Shown: positions 44,262 through 53,153 of the stretch, one piece after another
Numbering within the stretch: the first letter of the stretch is position 1
Layout: the number at the start of each line of letters is the position of its first letter
Source: Desulfosporosinus sp. HMP52
GTDB taxonomy: Bacteria; Bacillota; Desulfitobacteriia; Desulfitobacteriales; Desulfitobacteriaceae
Length of the DNA: 64,000 nt
Direction: 5' to 3'
Assembly: GCF_000765145.1 (NCBI RefSeq)
Contig: NZ_JMGA01000018.1
Coordinates: forward strand, 1 to 64,000
Position numbers and translations under genes: made by a program
Notes under the pieces: model-generated
The model's input: the letters and a program-made list of their open reading frames with translations, nothing else
The model's database searches: none
Told to the model about the DNA's origin: nothing

Positions 44262-45420
44262 ACGATTTGTGGGAGATAATGTGTCAGAAACAATGGGAAA
44301 AGTAAAAAGGGAATTGGGATCTGATGCAGTTATCCTTCAGACCCGTGAATTTAACGATGGAGGGTTCTTTGGCCTGTTTGGCAAAAAGAAAGTGGAGATT
44401 ACTGCTGCTATCGAAGAAGCACCGGTTATTGCCCAGAAAACCCCAACCTCCAATTATGGGCATGAAGCCGAAGCAGTAAAACCACCTTTGCCCAGACAGG
44501 TTCTTGATACCAAAGAACAATCGCAAGATCTACAAGCTGAAATTAAGTCTATGCGTCTTTTGCTGGAGCAAATGAATAAACAAATGAAAGAACGAACGGA
44601 CTTCAAAGAGGAAAAAAGTGATTGGCCTTCTGTTCTTCAGAAATGGGTAGATCATTTGCTGGGGCGTGGAATAAGTGAGAGCCTTGTGAAGCGTTTGGTT
44701 AGTCATGTCCAACATACTTTGTCCTCAGAAGAGTGGACTGATGATGCCAAAGTTTATGCCCGTCTGGAAACTAATATCTGTCAACTATGCGGACAGATTG
44801 GGCTTATTCAACCTGGGATCGAGAAGCCACGGATAGTAGCCTTAATTGGGCCTACCGGGGTGGGGAAAACAACGACCATCGGTAAACTTGCTGCCGGTTT
44901 CAGTATTGTGGATAAACGTAAGGTGGCCTTGATTACTGCGGATACTTATCGGGTTGCTGCTGTGGAACAACTGAAAACTTTTGGAGAAATTATTGGTGTA
45001 CCGGTCGAAGTTGTCATGACTCCTACAGGCTTAAGTGAGGCCTTGCAACTTCACTCAGACAAAGAACTAATATTTATTGATACTGCAGGGCGGAGTCCTC
45101 ACCATGAATTGCATATGTCAGAACTGCGTTCTTTCTTAAATGAAGCCCAACCTGACTTTACTATGCTTGTTATGAGTGCCAGCACTCAATCGGCGGACCA
45201 GTATCGGATCTATAAGCGATTTGAAGATTTGACTACGCATTTAATCTTCACGAAATTGGATGAGACTGGCAGTGCGGGCTCAATCCTCAACTTGATAGGG
45301 CAGACGACACTTCCAACTGCCTATCTGACCAATGGGCAGAATGTCCCTGATGACATAGAGGCAGCGACCCCTCAGCGTCTGGCGCGCTATATCATAGGGG
45401 AGGAAATGCCTCATGCATGA
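44251..45420 (+). CDS. flhF: Flagellar SRP-type GTPase FlhF
   Basis: Sets flagellar position and number together with FlhG, 389 aa. Start MRVRRFVGDNVSETMGKVKR, then a basic/helical middle and the NG domain with IGPTGVGKTTTIGKLAA (about residue 205), DTYRVAAVEQLKTF and DTAGRSPH. GTG start inside the flhA end. Confidence 0.96.
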   Translation: MRVRRFVGDNVSETMGKVKRELGSDAVILQTREFNDGGFFGLFGKKKVEITAAIEEAPVIAQKTPTSNYGHEAEAVKPPLPRQVLDTKEQSQDLQAEIKSMRLLLEQMNKQMKERTDFKEEKSDWPSVLQKWVDHLLGRGISESLVKRLVSHVQHTLSSEEWTDDAKVYARLETNICQLCGQIGLIQPGIEKPRIVALIGPTGVGKTTTIGKLAAGFSIVDKRKVALITADTYRVAAVEQLKTFGEIIGVPVEVVMTPTGLSEALQLHSDKELIFIDTAGRSPHHELHMSELRSFLNEAQPDFTMLVMSASTQSADQYRIYKRFEDLTTHLIFTKLDETGSAGSILNLIGQTTLPTAYLTNGQNVPDDIEAATPQRLARYIIGEEMPHA

Positions 45421-46276
45421 TCAGGCTAGTGCATTGCGAGATCTGGCATCTCGCGAAAATACCCCAAAAAGCAAAATGAGAGTGATTGCCGTAACCAGTG
45501 GCAAGGGTGGGGTCGGTAAAACTAGTTTTACTGTCAATTTAGCCCTCGCCTTAGCCGAATATGGGCAACGTATTGTTATCCTGGATGGAGATTTAGGTCT
45601 TGCCAATGTGGACATAGCCTTTGGTCTATCAGCCCGTTATACAATCGAGCATTTGCTATCTGGGGAAAAGACTATTGAAGAGATATTGCTAATTGGTCAT
45701 CGTGGGATTGGGATAATACCCGGGGGATCCGGGGTACAAAAGTTAGCTGATTTAGAAAGGGATAATCTCAAAAATGTCATTGCTAATTTAGGGCGTTTAG
45801 AAAAGATGACAGATCTGCTGATTATAGATACAGGAGCGGGGCTGGGTCACATCGTAATTAACTTTTTACAAGCCGCTGATGATGTGATTTTAATAACAAC
45901 TCCAGAACCGACGTCCTTAACAGATGCTTATGGTTTGTTAAAATCTCTACGAGTGGAAGCAGGCGATGTTCCTATTCACTTAGTTGTTAACAAAGTACGC
46001 TCAGAAGCAGATGCTTTGGCAACGTACAAACGTCTGGAAACTGCTGTTCAGAAATTTTTAAATGGCTCTCTAAACTATTTAGGATATGTCTACGAAGATT
46101 CTTTTGTAGGTCGTTCAGTGATGCAGCAGGATCCTCTTGGTATTAGTTATCCAGACAGCCCAGCCTATAAGTGCATTCAGTGGATTGCCGGTAAAGTCGC
46201 CGGGATATATGTCCATCCACCTCGTCAAGCCGGAGGGATAAAAGGGTTTTTGAGTAAGCTGTTAAGATCATTTTGA
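45413..46276 (+). CDS. flhG: Flagellar number regulator FlhG (MinD-like ATPase)
   Basis: ParA/MinD ATPase, 287 aa. The N-terminus HDQASALRDLA carries the DQAxxLR motif known to stimulate FlhF GTPase. The deviant Walker A is SGKGGVGKTSFTVNLALALA. It ends in a basic tail. Overlaps flhF by 8 nt. Confidence 0.96.
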   Translation: MHDQASALRDLASRENTPKSKMRVIAVTSGKGGVGKTSFTVNLALALAEYGQRIVILDGDLGLANVDIAFGLSARYTIEHLLSGEKTIEEILLIGHRGIGIIPGGSGVQKLADLERDNLKNVIANLGRLEKMTDLLIIDTGAGLGHIVINFLQAADDVILITTPEPTSLTDAYGLLKSLRVEAGDVPIHLVVNKVRSEADALATYKRLETAVQKFLNGSLNYLGYVYEDSFVGRSVMQQDPLGISYPDSPAYKCIQWIAGKVAGIYVHPPRQAGGIKGFLSKLLRSF

Positions 46277-46323
46277 ATTATTCCTCCCTTCAGACAAAGA
46301 TGTGAACCCTTAATCAGGTCATA

Positions 46324-46358
46324 TTCGAACTACGAACCTCGAACCTCGAACTACGAAA
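46324..46358 (+). repeat. Heptad repeat tract before the PilZ gene
   Basis: Consecutive heptads TCGAACT-ACGAACC-TCGAACC-TCGAACT-ACGAAAA. The clearest tract for the 7-nt period; directly upstream of the next gene's ribosome site. Confidence 0.8.
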
Positions 46359-46371
46359 AGGGGGTGACGAC

Positions 46372-47016
46372 TTGTCATATAAAAAGAAACTTTTACACGG
46401 ACTTGCGGTAGAACTAGCTGTATTAGAAGGGGAGTATCAAGGGAATTACCGCACAAAAATTGAAGAAGTAGGAGAAAGACTCCTTTCTGTAGGAGTTCCC
46501 TTTGAACATGGCGAGTTGGTTCCTGTACGCGAGGGTACTAAAGTAAAGATAACCTTTTGTGATGAAACTGCTGTCTACTCCTTTGAAGGCAATATTATGC
46601 AAAGGATTGCAGTGCCGGTGCCTATACTGGTTTTGGTATTGCCGGACACTGTAGAAAAAGTTCAACGACGACATTTTGTCAGAGTCCCGGCCTCTTTCCC
46701 TGTTTCCTTTAGAATGGTGACACGAGAGGGGTTAAGTGATCTTTATAAAGCAATAATGCTTGATTTAAGTGGTGGAGGAATGCGGTTTTCTACAAAAGAA
46801 CTCGTAGAGAACAAAGCCTTGCTCTATGCTCAGTTTTCTATACCCAATGGAGAGATCCAGACCCCGGTTCGTGTCTGTAGAGTGGTCAGGATTGAGGATA
46901 CTAGAAAATATAGTGTTTCAGTTGAATTTCATGAAATCTCAGAACGTGAACGAGATAAGATTATTCGCTGCGTCTTTGATATTCAAAGGGCAATGCGTAA
47001 GAAAGGTTTGGTGTAA
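46372..47016 (+). CDS. YcgR-like PilZ domain protein (c-di-GMP flagellar brake)
   Basis: A 214-aa protein with an N-terminal YcgR-type domain and a C-terminal PilZ domain. The c-di-GMP signature is present: QRRHFVRVP (RxxxR) and DLSGGGMRF (DxSxxG). It should slow or stop rotation, or alter bias, at high c-di-GMP. TTG start after GGGGGTG. Lies between flhG and cheC in the operon. Confidence 0.9.
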   Translation: MSYKKKLLHGLAVELAVLEGEYQGNYRTKIEEVGERLLSVGVPFEHGELVPVREGTKVKITFCDETAVYSFEGNIMQRIAVPVPILVLVLPDTVEKVQRRHFVRVPASFPVSFRMVTREGLSDLYKAIMLDLSGGGMRFSTKELVENKALLYAQFSIPNGEIQTPVRVCRVVRIEDTRKYSVSVEFHEISERERDKIIRCVFDIQRAMRKKGLV

Positions 47017-47613
47017 ATGAAGATTACACAATTCCAATTGGACGCTTTACGTGAAATCGGAAACATAGGATCTGCCCATGCAGCGACAGCATTATCAACC
47101 CTTTTGCAACGCCGTATTGACATGTCCGTACCTGAAGTTTGGGCGGTTCGTTTTGAGGAACTTTCAGCGATCGTTGGACAGTTGGATGATCCTCAGGCAG
47201 TGATCTACGTGAAAGTTGAAGGAGATGCTCCCGGAAAAGCAGTATTTTTCTTTCCGGTAGAAAGCGCAGAAATCGTGGTTCAGTTATTATTTGGAAGTAA
47301 TGAACCAATGGATCTTTATATGGGAGAAATGGCTCAATCGGCTTTAAAAGAAGTGGGAAATATCTTAGTGAGTTCCTTTATTATGGCCTTAACCCAATTT
47401 TCAGGAATACCTCTTCAACCTTCGGTACCTGCTTTGGCAGTGGACATGATTGGAGCTAGTTTAGATGCGATTTTCCTCGAAGAAGGGGTACTTGATGACA
47501 CGGTCCTATTTATTGATACACAGCTTACGGGAATTCCTAAAATCGAAGGACAATTTATCTTTTTACCTGAAGAAGGGTCATTGAAGAAATTGTTGGGGGC
47601 CATGGGAGTATGA
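47017..47613 (+). CDS. cheC: CheY-P phosphatase CheC
   Basis: A 198-aa protein with both active-site helices, LREIGNIGSAHAATAL and LKEVGNILVSSFIMAL (ExxN), each followed by the usual Pro. Works with CheD in adaptation. Starts right after the PilZ gene and overlaps cheD by 4 nt. Confidence 0.96.
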   Translation: MKITQFQLDALREIGNIGSAHAATALSTLLQRRIDMSVPEVWAVRFEELSAIVGQLDDPQAVIYVKVEGDAPGKAVFFFPVESAEIVVQLLFGSNEPMDLYMGEMAQSALKEVGNILVSSFIMALTQFSGIPLQPSVPALAVDMIGASLDAIFLEEGVLDDTVLFIDTQLTGIPKIEGQFIFLPEEGSLKKLLGAMGV

Positions 47614-48092
47614 ATGATGTAATTACTGTTGGGATGGCTGATTTTAAAACGGCTGTTGCTCCGATTCTATTATTAACCGCTGGATTAGGGTCTTGTATCG
47701 GTATATGCGTTCATGATCCGATACTAAAAGTTGGTGGGATGGCTCATATTATGCTGCCAACGGCTAATGGAAGCCTGGGGGGCAACCCTGCAAAATATGC
47801 GGATACAGCACTGGAGTTATTAGTTAGGGATATTATGAGCATGGGAGCCAGTAAGTCTCGTCTGCGGGCTAAAATGGCTGGCGGTGCCCAGATGTTTTCG
47901 TTCCCAGGAAAGCCACCGGTTCTTAAGATTGGGGATCGCAATTCTGAGGCAGTTGAGCAAGAACTTAAGAAACATGGGATTCCTCTTTTGGTGGCGGATG
48001 TTGGCGGAAGTTTTGGTCGTACGATTCATTTTAATGTAGGGACTGGAGATTTGCATATCAGAACAATCAATCATGGAGAAAAGGTGGTTTGA
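47610..48092 (+). CDS. cheD: Chemoreceptor glutamine deamidase CheD
   Basis: A 160-aa protein with the catalytic Cys in GLGSCIGICV and His in GGMAHIMLP. Deamidates receptor glutamines and activates CheC. Overlaps cheC (ATGA). Confidence 0.95.
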   Translation: MNDVITVGMADFKTAVAPILLLTAGLGSCIGICVHDPILKVGGMAHIMLPTANGSLGGNPAKYADTALELLVRDIMSMGASKSRLRAKMAGGAQMFSFPGKPPVLKIGDRNSEAVEQELKKHGIPLLVADVGGSFGRTIHFNVGTGDLHIRTINHGEKVV

Positions 48093-48484
48093 TGGATCGC
48101 CAAAACCGAGAACGGTACCAAGTTTGGTCTATGCGCCTCTCTATAGGTATTATGATTATTGTCTTAGTCCTAAGCAGGCTTAATGAGATTAAGCTTTTTG
48201 ATTTAATGATTCGGGCAGCAATTTCCTTTGGGGTTATGTACTTATTGATGACAGGAACACTTACTTTGTTTGAAAGAACTGCTTCGCAGAAACCTGAAGA
48301 AGGCGAAATTGATGCTGATAATGCACGCGGGGCAAATATTGATTTCTCAGTTGGAGATGACGAGCTTCAAGCTCCATCGGGACAAGAGGCGGCATTTCCT
48401 GGGCAGGTTGACCGTAAACTAAGTTCTGGGCTTCCGGATAGCGAGCGTCAAGCTGAAATTGTAAAACGGATGGGTTGGGATTAA
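48092..48484 (+). CDS. Unknown two-helix membrane protein between cheD and fliA
   Basis: A 130-aa protein. Two hydrophobic segments (MRLSIGIMIIVLVLSRL, IRAAISFGVMYLLMTGTLTL) are followed by an acidic disordered part and a C-terminal RQAEIVKRMGWD. ATG 48092 shares a base with the cheD stop. In Bacillus an unrelated-looking membrane protein (SwrB) lies on the other side of sigD; whether this is a functional counterpart is only a guess. Confidence 0.75.
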   Translation: MDRQNRERYQVWSMRLSIGIMIIVLVLSRLNEIKLFDLMIRAAISFGVMYLLMTGTLTLFERTASQKPEEGEIDADNARGANIDFSVGDDELQAPSGQEAAFPGQVDRKLSSGLPDSERQAEIVKRMGWD

Positions 48485-48507
48485 GGTTCGAACCTCGAAC
48501 CACGATT
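48485..48507 (+). repeat. Short heptad repeat before fliA
   Basis: TCGAACC-TCGAACC-ACGATTT directly upstream of the fliA Shine-Dalgarno. Confidence 0.7.
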
Positions 48508-48523
48508 TGGAGGTGAGTAAGAT

Positions 48524-49276
48524 TTGATACCGAATGCCTATGAAACCGCTTCACGAGTACCTTGGAAACAAGAGCATATTGAAAGATATTTGCCTTTAGT
48601 TAAACGAATTGCAGGGCGTTTAGCAATTTCCCTGCCCCCTCATGTCGACGAGGATGATATCATCGGTTATGGTGTCTTTGGTTTACTCGATGCCTTAGAA
48701 CGATTTGAAGCAGCCCGAGGGTTTAAATTTGAAACTTATGCCTCAATTCGTATACGGGGTGCGATGATTGATGGACTCCGAACTATGGATTGGGTTCCCC
48801 ATTCGGCAAGACAGAGGGTAAAAAAAGTCCAAGACGCTTTTGCGGAGTTAGAATATCGGTTGGGCAGGGCGGTTACAGCGGAAGAAGTCGCAGATTTGCT
48901 CCAAGTAGAGGTCGTCGAAGTTGAAAATATCTTGGCTCAAGCCCAAATTTTAACTTTGACCTCCTTTGATGAAACAACCCTGGATAATGATGGAGATAGC
49001 AGTGGCACACCTCTGAATCTGCTTGTAGATACAGATGCCCAAGATGCTTATCAAGCAGTTGAGAAAGACGAACAAAAGCAGATTCTTGCTGTTGCTATTG
49101 ATAAATTGCCAGAAAAGGAAAAGTTAGTCATCGCCTTATACTATCAGGAAGAATTAACTCTGAAAGAAATTGCTGCAATTATGAAACTTTCTGAGTCCAG
49201 AATATCTCAGCTTCATTCTCAGGCGATCTTAAGGCTCAGAGGAAGACTTAGTCGACAAAAGAAGAATTTGTTTTAA
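48524..49276 (+). CDS. fliA: RNA polymerase sigma-28 factor FliA/SigD
   Basis: Late flagellar sigma factor, 250 aa. Region 2 includes LPLVKRIAGRLAISLPPHVDE and ARGFKFETYASIRIRGAMID. Region 3 follows, and region 4 ends with ELTLKEIAAIMKLSESRISQ (helix-turn-helix). TTG start with GGAGGTGA 7 nt upstream. It would read the promoters of the TAAA-N16-nnCGATAW type listed here and be held by FlgM. Confidence 0.96.
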   Translation: MIPNAYETASRVPWKQEHIERYLPLVKRIAGRLAISLPPHVDEDDIIGYGVFGLLDALERFEAARGFKFETYASIRIRGAMIDGLRTMDWVPHSARQRVKKVQDAFAELEYRLGRAVTAEEVADLLQVEVVEVENILAQAQILTLTSFDETTLDNDGDSSGTPLNLLVDTDAQDAYQAVEKDEQKQILAVAIDKLPEKEKLVIALYYQEELTLKEIAAIMKLSESRISQLHSQAILRLRGRLSRQKKNLF

Positions 49277-49290
49277 ATAAGGGATCATCC

Positions 49291-49318
49291 TAATGTTTTA
49301 ACAAGATTTTGACGATAT
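49291..49318 (+). promoter_or_regulatory. Sigma-28-type promoter upstream of fliK
   Basis: TAATGTTT (TAAT 49291-49294), 16-nt spacer, GACGATAT (49311-49318), 33 nt before the fliK GTG. It would let FliA boost fliK, flgD, flgE and the rest of the hook-rod genes directly behind its own gene. Confidence 0.6.
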
Positions 49319-49351
49319 AAGACTTAGAGTCTTATTGGGAGGTGATGGCTG

Positions 49352-51025
49352 GTGTCGAATATAAATGTCCTTTCGGATTCCTTCAGGAGCAGAACTAAAG
49401 TTGAAAACCCCTCTGAAGGAAAAGGTAGTTCTGAGGGCTCCGCAAATGCTGCAGCACTCTTTGCATCGTTGCTTGGCGATTTAATCCAACCAAATTCAGA
49501 TCCGAAAGGGCAGAACTCTAAAGAGGGACAGGATAGCGTAAATGCACAGAGTGAAGGAGATCCTATTCAGAGCTTAGAAGAATCAAATGGGACGGGGATG
49601 CTTGGATATGGGAACTGCGCCTGGTTATTTCAATCACTGCCCATGCTTCAGAGTGATCTTCCGGCAGGCAAGGAAGCCAATTCCGGAGAAATTACGAGTC
49701 AGGGAATTGTCAATTCATCGATAGCTGAGGCTGATTTGATGAATTTAATATCACTTAACTCGGATGAGAGTATTGTGTTGAAACGGATGTCGGCACTATA
49801 TCCTCAGGGGGATAACCTCGGGAATGCGGAATTGGATAAATATAGACAGGTAATAAACGATCTCTTAGTAGCACTATCTGGCACGATAACTGACGTTACT
49901 CCCCAGGAGAGTGCCTCAGAGGTAGTAACCACTAGAAACAACGAAATTCAAGAATTGGCTAAGCTCATTCAAGGTTGGACGACAGCACAAGAGAAGAATG
50001 AAGCATTAACTAATAGTCTAGTAAATTTGACAGTGCCTAAATCAGGTAAAGCAGAAAACCTGAACCTGGAAATAGCTAAGCTTCTTCAAGGATTGATTAT
50101 GTCTTATGAGACTAATCAAGAGTCAGATACAAATATTAATACCTCGAACTCCCCAAAAAGCATGGGATCAAATCAAATAAACCAATTGTTTGAAATTTTT
50201 GCCAACAGCAGTGGTGATAGCAATGGCCCCGAACTAAATGCAAAGACCGCTACTCTACTGGCAACTCTTTTCCCATCCTTAATGGCCAGGGTGCGAGGAG
50301 AAAACGCCCTTCAGAAATCCAACGAAGGACAACTAAGTAATCTGGTGGGCTTGGCAGAAAATCATGAGGGTACTCTACTTACACGCAAAGATGGGACTTT
50401 CTCAATGAATACTCAACAAAAATCAGAAGGAAAAGGTTTGGTGGAACGGGGATTTTTGCAAGAATTTATTAATTCTCTAAGTGAAGAGATTAATAAAGCA
50501 AATCGCTCTAAATCCGACGTATCCGGTATAAAAGATGATCAAACTCAGCCTTCCGGCTTAGGAGTCGGGTCACCTACGAATATTGTTTCTTTTACTTCTT
50601 CTGACGTTAAAACAGCCGGATTACCGGTTTGGGAGCAGATCTCAGGCGCAGTGCGTGAGCAAGTCATGAGTAACCAACACACTCTGAAAGAATTAGATAT
50701 TCAACTCCATCCGGAGGAATTAGGAAAGGTTCGCATACTTTTGCGCTGGGAAGGCGGGCAAGTACATTTACAGGTACACGCAAGTGAAGGGGCTACAGGG
50801 CAGCTTCTTCAGAATCAGCTTTCTGATCTGCGCCATAACTTAGTAAACCAAGGTGTGAACTGTGGCTCTCTGGAAATGGGTCAAAACGGTGAACGTCAAC
50901 AACAACAGCAGGGCGACGAGGCTCGCAGGACATTTCAAGAGAATGAACCCCTCTCAGAAGATGAGAAACAAGATGCTGTCTTCAATAATAGCGTTGGAGA
51001 TAATCGGATAAATGTCACGGCATAG
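49352..51025 (+). CDS. fliK: Flagellar hook-length control protein FliK
   Basis: Secreted molecular ruler, 557 aa. The long N-terminal part is Ser/Asn/Gln-rich and disordered. The C-terminal Flg_hook domain (about residues 440-515) has LKELDIQLHPEELGKVRILL and the FlhB-facing end, then a Gln-rich stretch. GTG start, SD GGAGGTGA. Confidence 0.93.
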   Translation: MSNINVLSDSFRSRTKVENPSEGKGSSEGSANAAALFASLLGDLIQPNSDPKGQNSKEGQDSVNAQSEGDPIQSLEESNGTGMLGYGNCAWLFQSLPMLQSDLPAGKEANSGEITSQGIVNSSIAEADLMNLISLNSDESIVLKRMSALYPQGDNLGNAELDKYRQVINDLLVALSGTITDVTPQESASEVVTTRNNEIQELAKLIQGWTTAQEKNEALTNSLVNLTVPKSGKAENLNLEIAKLLQGLIMSYETNQESDTNINTSNSPKSMGSNQINQLFEIFANSSGDSNGPELNAKTATLLATLFPSLMARVRGENALQKSNEGQLSNLVGLAENHEGTLLTRKDGTFSMNTQQKSEGKGLVERGFLQEFINSLSEEINKANRSKSDVSGIKDDQTQPSGLGVGSPTNIVSFTSSDVKTAGLPVWEQISGAVREQVMSNQHTLKELDIQLHPEELGKVRILLRWEGGQVHLQVHASEGATGQLLQNQLSDLRHNLVNQGVNCGSLEMGQNGERQQQQQGDEARRTFQENEPLSEDEKQDAVFNNSVGDNRINVTA

Positions 51026-51034
51026 GAGGCTGCT

Positions 51035-51673
51035 ATGAGTAACACGATTAATGGGACTACTTCTAAAACCACTTCAACCAGCAGTACAAGTGGAAGCCAA
51101 GGAATCATAACAAATGATTCACTGGGAAAAGACGATTTTCTCAAGTTATTGGTTGCTCAGCTGCAAAATCAGGATCCTTTGAATCCTGTAGATAACAAAG
51201 AGTCTATAGCCCAATTGGCCTCCTTCAGCTCCTTAGAGCAGATGAACAATATTGCAACATCCATGGAAACCTTGTCAAAGAGCATGACCTTTTTTTCCCA
51301 ACAGTCAGCCCTTACCCAAGGAGCGGCGATGATTGGTAAATGGGTAAGCGGAGTAGATGTTGATGGAGTCACCCAAATTGAAGGTACAGTCGAAGGGGTC
51401 AAGTGGCTTGATGGAGATCCAAAACTTCAGGTTCGCAAAGCAGATGGATCTTTGAAAGATATCGAATTAGGTCTGCTGACACTTATTAAGGAGCCTCCTC
51501 CTGTAGTTACTCCAAATGTTGAGGAGCCGAATACAGAGGATGAAACAGACCTAGAGCTGGATACGGTATCGGATACAAATACTGATCCGGGCACAGACAC
51601 AGAAACAGATACAAGTATTGATAATGAAAATGTTATTAATACAGATGATAACACCGATAATGAAATAATTTAA
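51035..51673 (+). CDS. flgD: Flagellar hook assembly protein FlgD with an acidic tail
   Basis: Hook scaffold/cap, 212 aa. The conserved N-terminal part has LGKDDFLKLLVAQLQNQDPL and QLASFSSLEQMNNIATSM. After about residue 155 the protein carries an unusual 55-residue tail that is nearly all Asp, Glu, Thr and Asn, with Asp-Thr repeats. The tail is not part of the family core. Confidence 0.93.
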   Translation: MSNTINGTTSKTTSTSSTSGSQGIITNDSLGKDDFLKLLVAQLQNQDPLNPVDNKESIAQLASFSSLEQMNNIATSMETLSKSMTFFSQQSALTQGAAMIGKWVSGVDVDGVTQIEGTVEGVKWLDGDPKLQVRKADGSLKDIELGLLTLIKEPPPVVTPNVEEPNTEDETDLELDTVSDTNTDPGTDTETDTSIDNENVINTDDNTDNEII

Positions 51674-51730
51674 GTCTATAAGAAACCTGCATGATGCAGA
51701 AAAACCACCAATGAGGAGGAAAAACATCTT

Positions 51731-53116
51731 ATGATGCGTTCATTATATTCAGCCATATCGGGGTTAAAAAACCACCAGGTCAAAATGGATGTTATCGGAA
51801 ACAATATTTCTAACGTAAATACAACCGGCTATAAGCGGAGTAGAGTGTCCTTTTCAACGATGCTAAGCCAAAATTTGAAAGGAGCCTCTGCCCCTACCGC
51901 TAACCAAGGAGGAACTAACACTGTTCAAGTTGGGTTAGGAGTAATGCTGGGTTCTATCGACCAAATTACGACTCAAGGAAGTTCGCAATCAACTGGAAAT
52001 GCCACAGATATGATGTTGCAGGGAAGTGGTTTCTTTGTTTTGAATAATAACGGACAGCAAGTTTATACCCGAGCCGGCGGATTCGGGCAGGATAGTGACG
52101 GTACGCTGATTGATCCGGCTACTGGAGCTAAGGTTCAAGGGTATAGCTGGGGCGCGGATGATACAACCCCAGTGGTATGGGGGGCAGCATCAGAGATAAG
52201 GTTCAAGATTGGAGATAAATTGGCAACGGATACCTTTTTTCCGATACTTGAAGAAACAGTTCTTAGTGTATCTGTTGATCTTACTGAAACAACGGCGCCT
52301 GAATACGATACAGGTGTCACAAATGCTGAAAACCTGACGATTGATGGTTTAACGAGGGTTCCAACAGGGACAACCCCTGCATCAGGCCAATTCTCCTATG
52401 ACCCAGCGACTGGTTATGTAACATTCGCCTCGAATTATGATGTAACTACTTCTGCTGCAAATGTTCATTATATTTCCCCTGCCGGTAACGGAAACAACGA
52501 TACTGATGTAACGGCTGACAGTGCTAATCAAATAACTGTGGACTATCCGCCTGAGCCAGGAACAAATATTTATTTGGATGATCTCAAATATACTTTATCA
52601 ACTTCTGATACGCCTGGTGATGGGGAGTATGTCGTAAAATCCGTCAACGGAAAATATCAAATTACGTTAGGAGCTAATCAAGAGGACGGTACTACTGCGA
52701 CAGATGCTACAGCAGCTACCTTAATTAGTTACGATTTTACCAACAAAGCTCACACCCTTACAGACTATAGTATTGATCAAAGTGGAGTAATAACCGGTGT
52801 CTATAGCAATGGAGTAGACTCAGTCACCCATAAGATTGCTCAAATCGCTGTAGCCTCCTTTGCTAACGAGGCTGGTCTGGCAAGTATCGGTGGAAATTTC
52901 TTCTCCACATCAAATAACTCTGGTGCACCTAGCATTGGTGCTGCCGGTGAAGATGGTCGGGCAAGTATAGTTTCTAATACAGTTGAAATGTCTAATGTCG
53001 ACCTTTCGACTGAATTTACGGATATGATTGTAACCCAGCGTGGCTTCCAAGCTAATTCACGAGTAATAACTGTTTCAGACACTCTCTTAGAAGAACTTAT
53101 AAATCTTAAACGTTAA
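51731..53116 (+). CDS. flgE: Flagellar hook protein FlgE
   Basis: Hook subunit, 461 aa. N-terminal axial motif AISGLKNHQVKMDVIGNNIS and C-terminal SNVDLSTEFTDMIVTQRGFQ. The middle (about 165-350) is a Thr/Asp/Gly-rich insert, plausibly the exposed hook domains. Start 51731 or 51734 (ATGATG), SD AGGAGG. Confidence 0.95.
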   Translation: MMRSLYSAISGLKNHQVKMDVIGNNISNVNTTGYKRSRVSFSTMLSQNLKGASAPTANQGGTNTVQVGLGVMLGSIDQITTQGSSQSTGNATDMMLQGSGFFVLNNNGQQVYTRAGGFGQDSDGTLIDPATGAKVQGYSWGADDTTPVVWGAASEIRFKIGDKLATDTFFPILEETVLSVSVDLTETTAPEYDTGVTNAENLTIDGLTRVPTGTTPASGQFSYDPATGYVTFASNYDVTTSAANVHYISPAGNGNNDTDVTADSANQITVDYPPEPGTNIYLDDLKYTLSTSDTPGDGEYVVKSVNGKYQITLGANQEDGTTATDATAATLISYDFTNKAHTLTDYSIDQSGVITGVYSNGVDSVTHKIAQIAVASFANEAGLASIGGNFFSTSNNSGAPSIGAAGEDGRASIVSNTVEMSNVDLSTEFTDMIVTQRGFQANSRVITVSDTLLEELINLKR

Positions 53117-53153
53117 GATCTAAACCGATATTGATGAGACGGAGGTTTTCCTA

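Noticed and set aside
27035-48507. CRISPR array interpretation of the repeated CGAACC tracts
   Set aside because: Units are 7 nt, with no spacers and no cas genes; they are simple heptad tracts in separate gaps.
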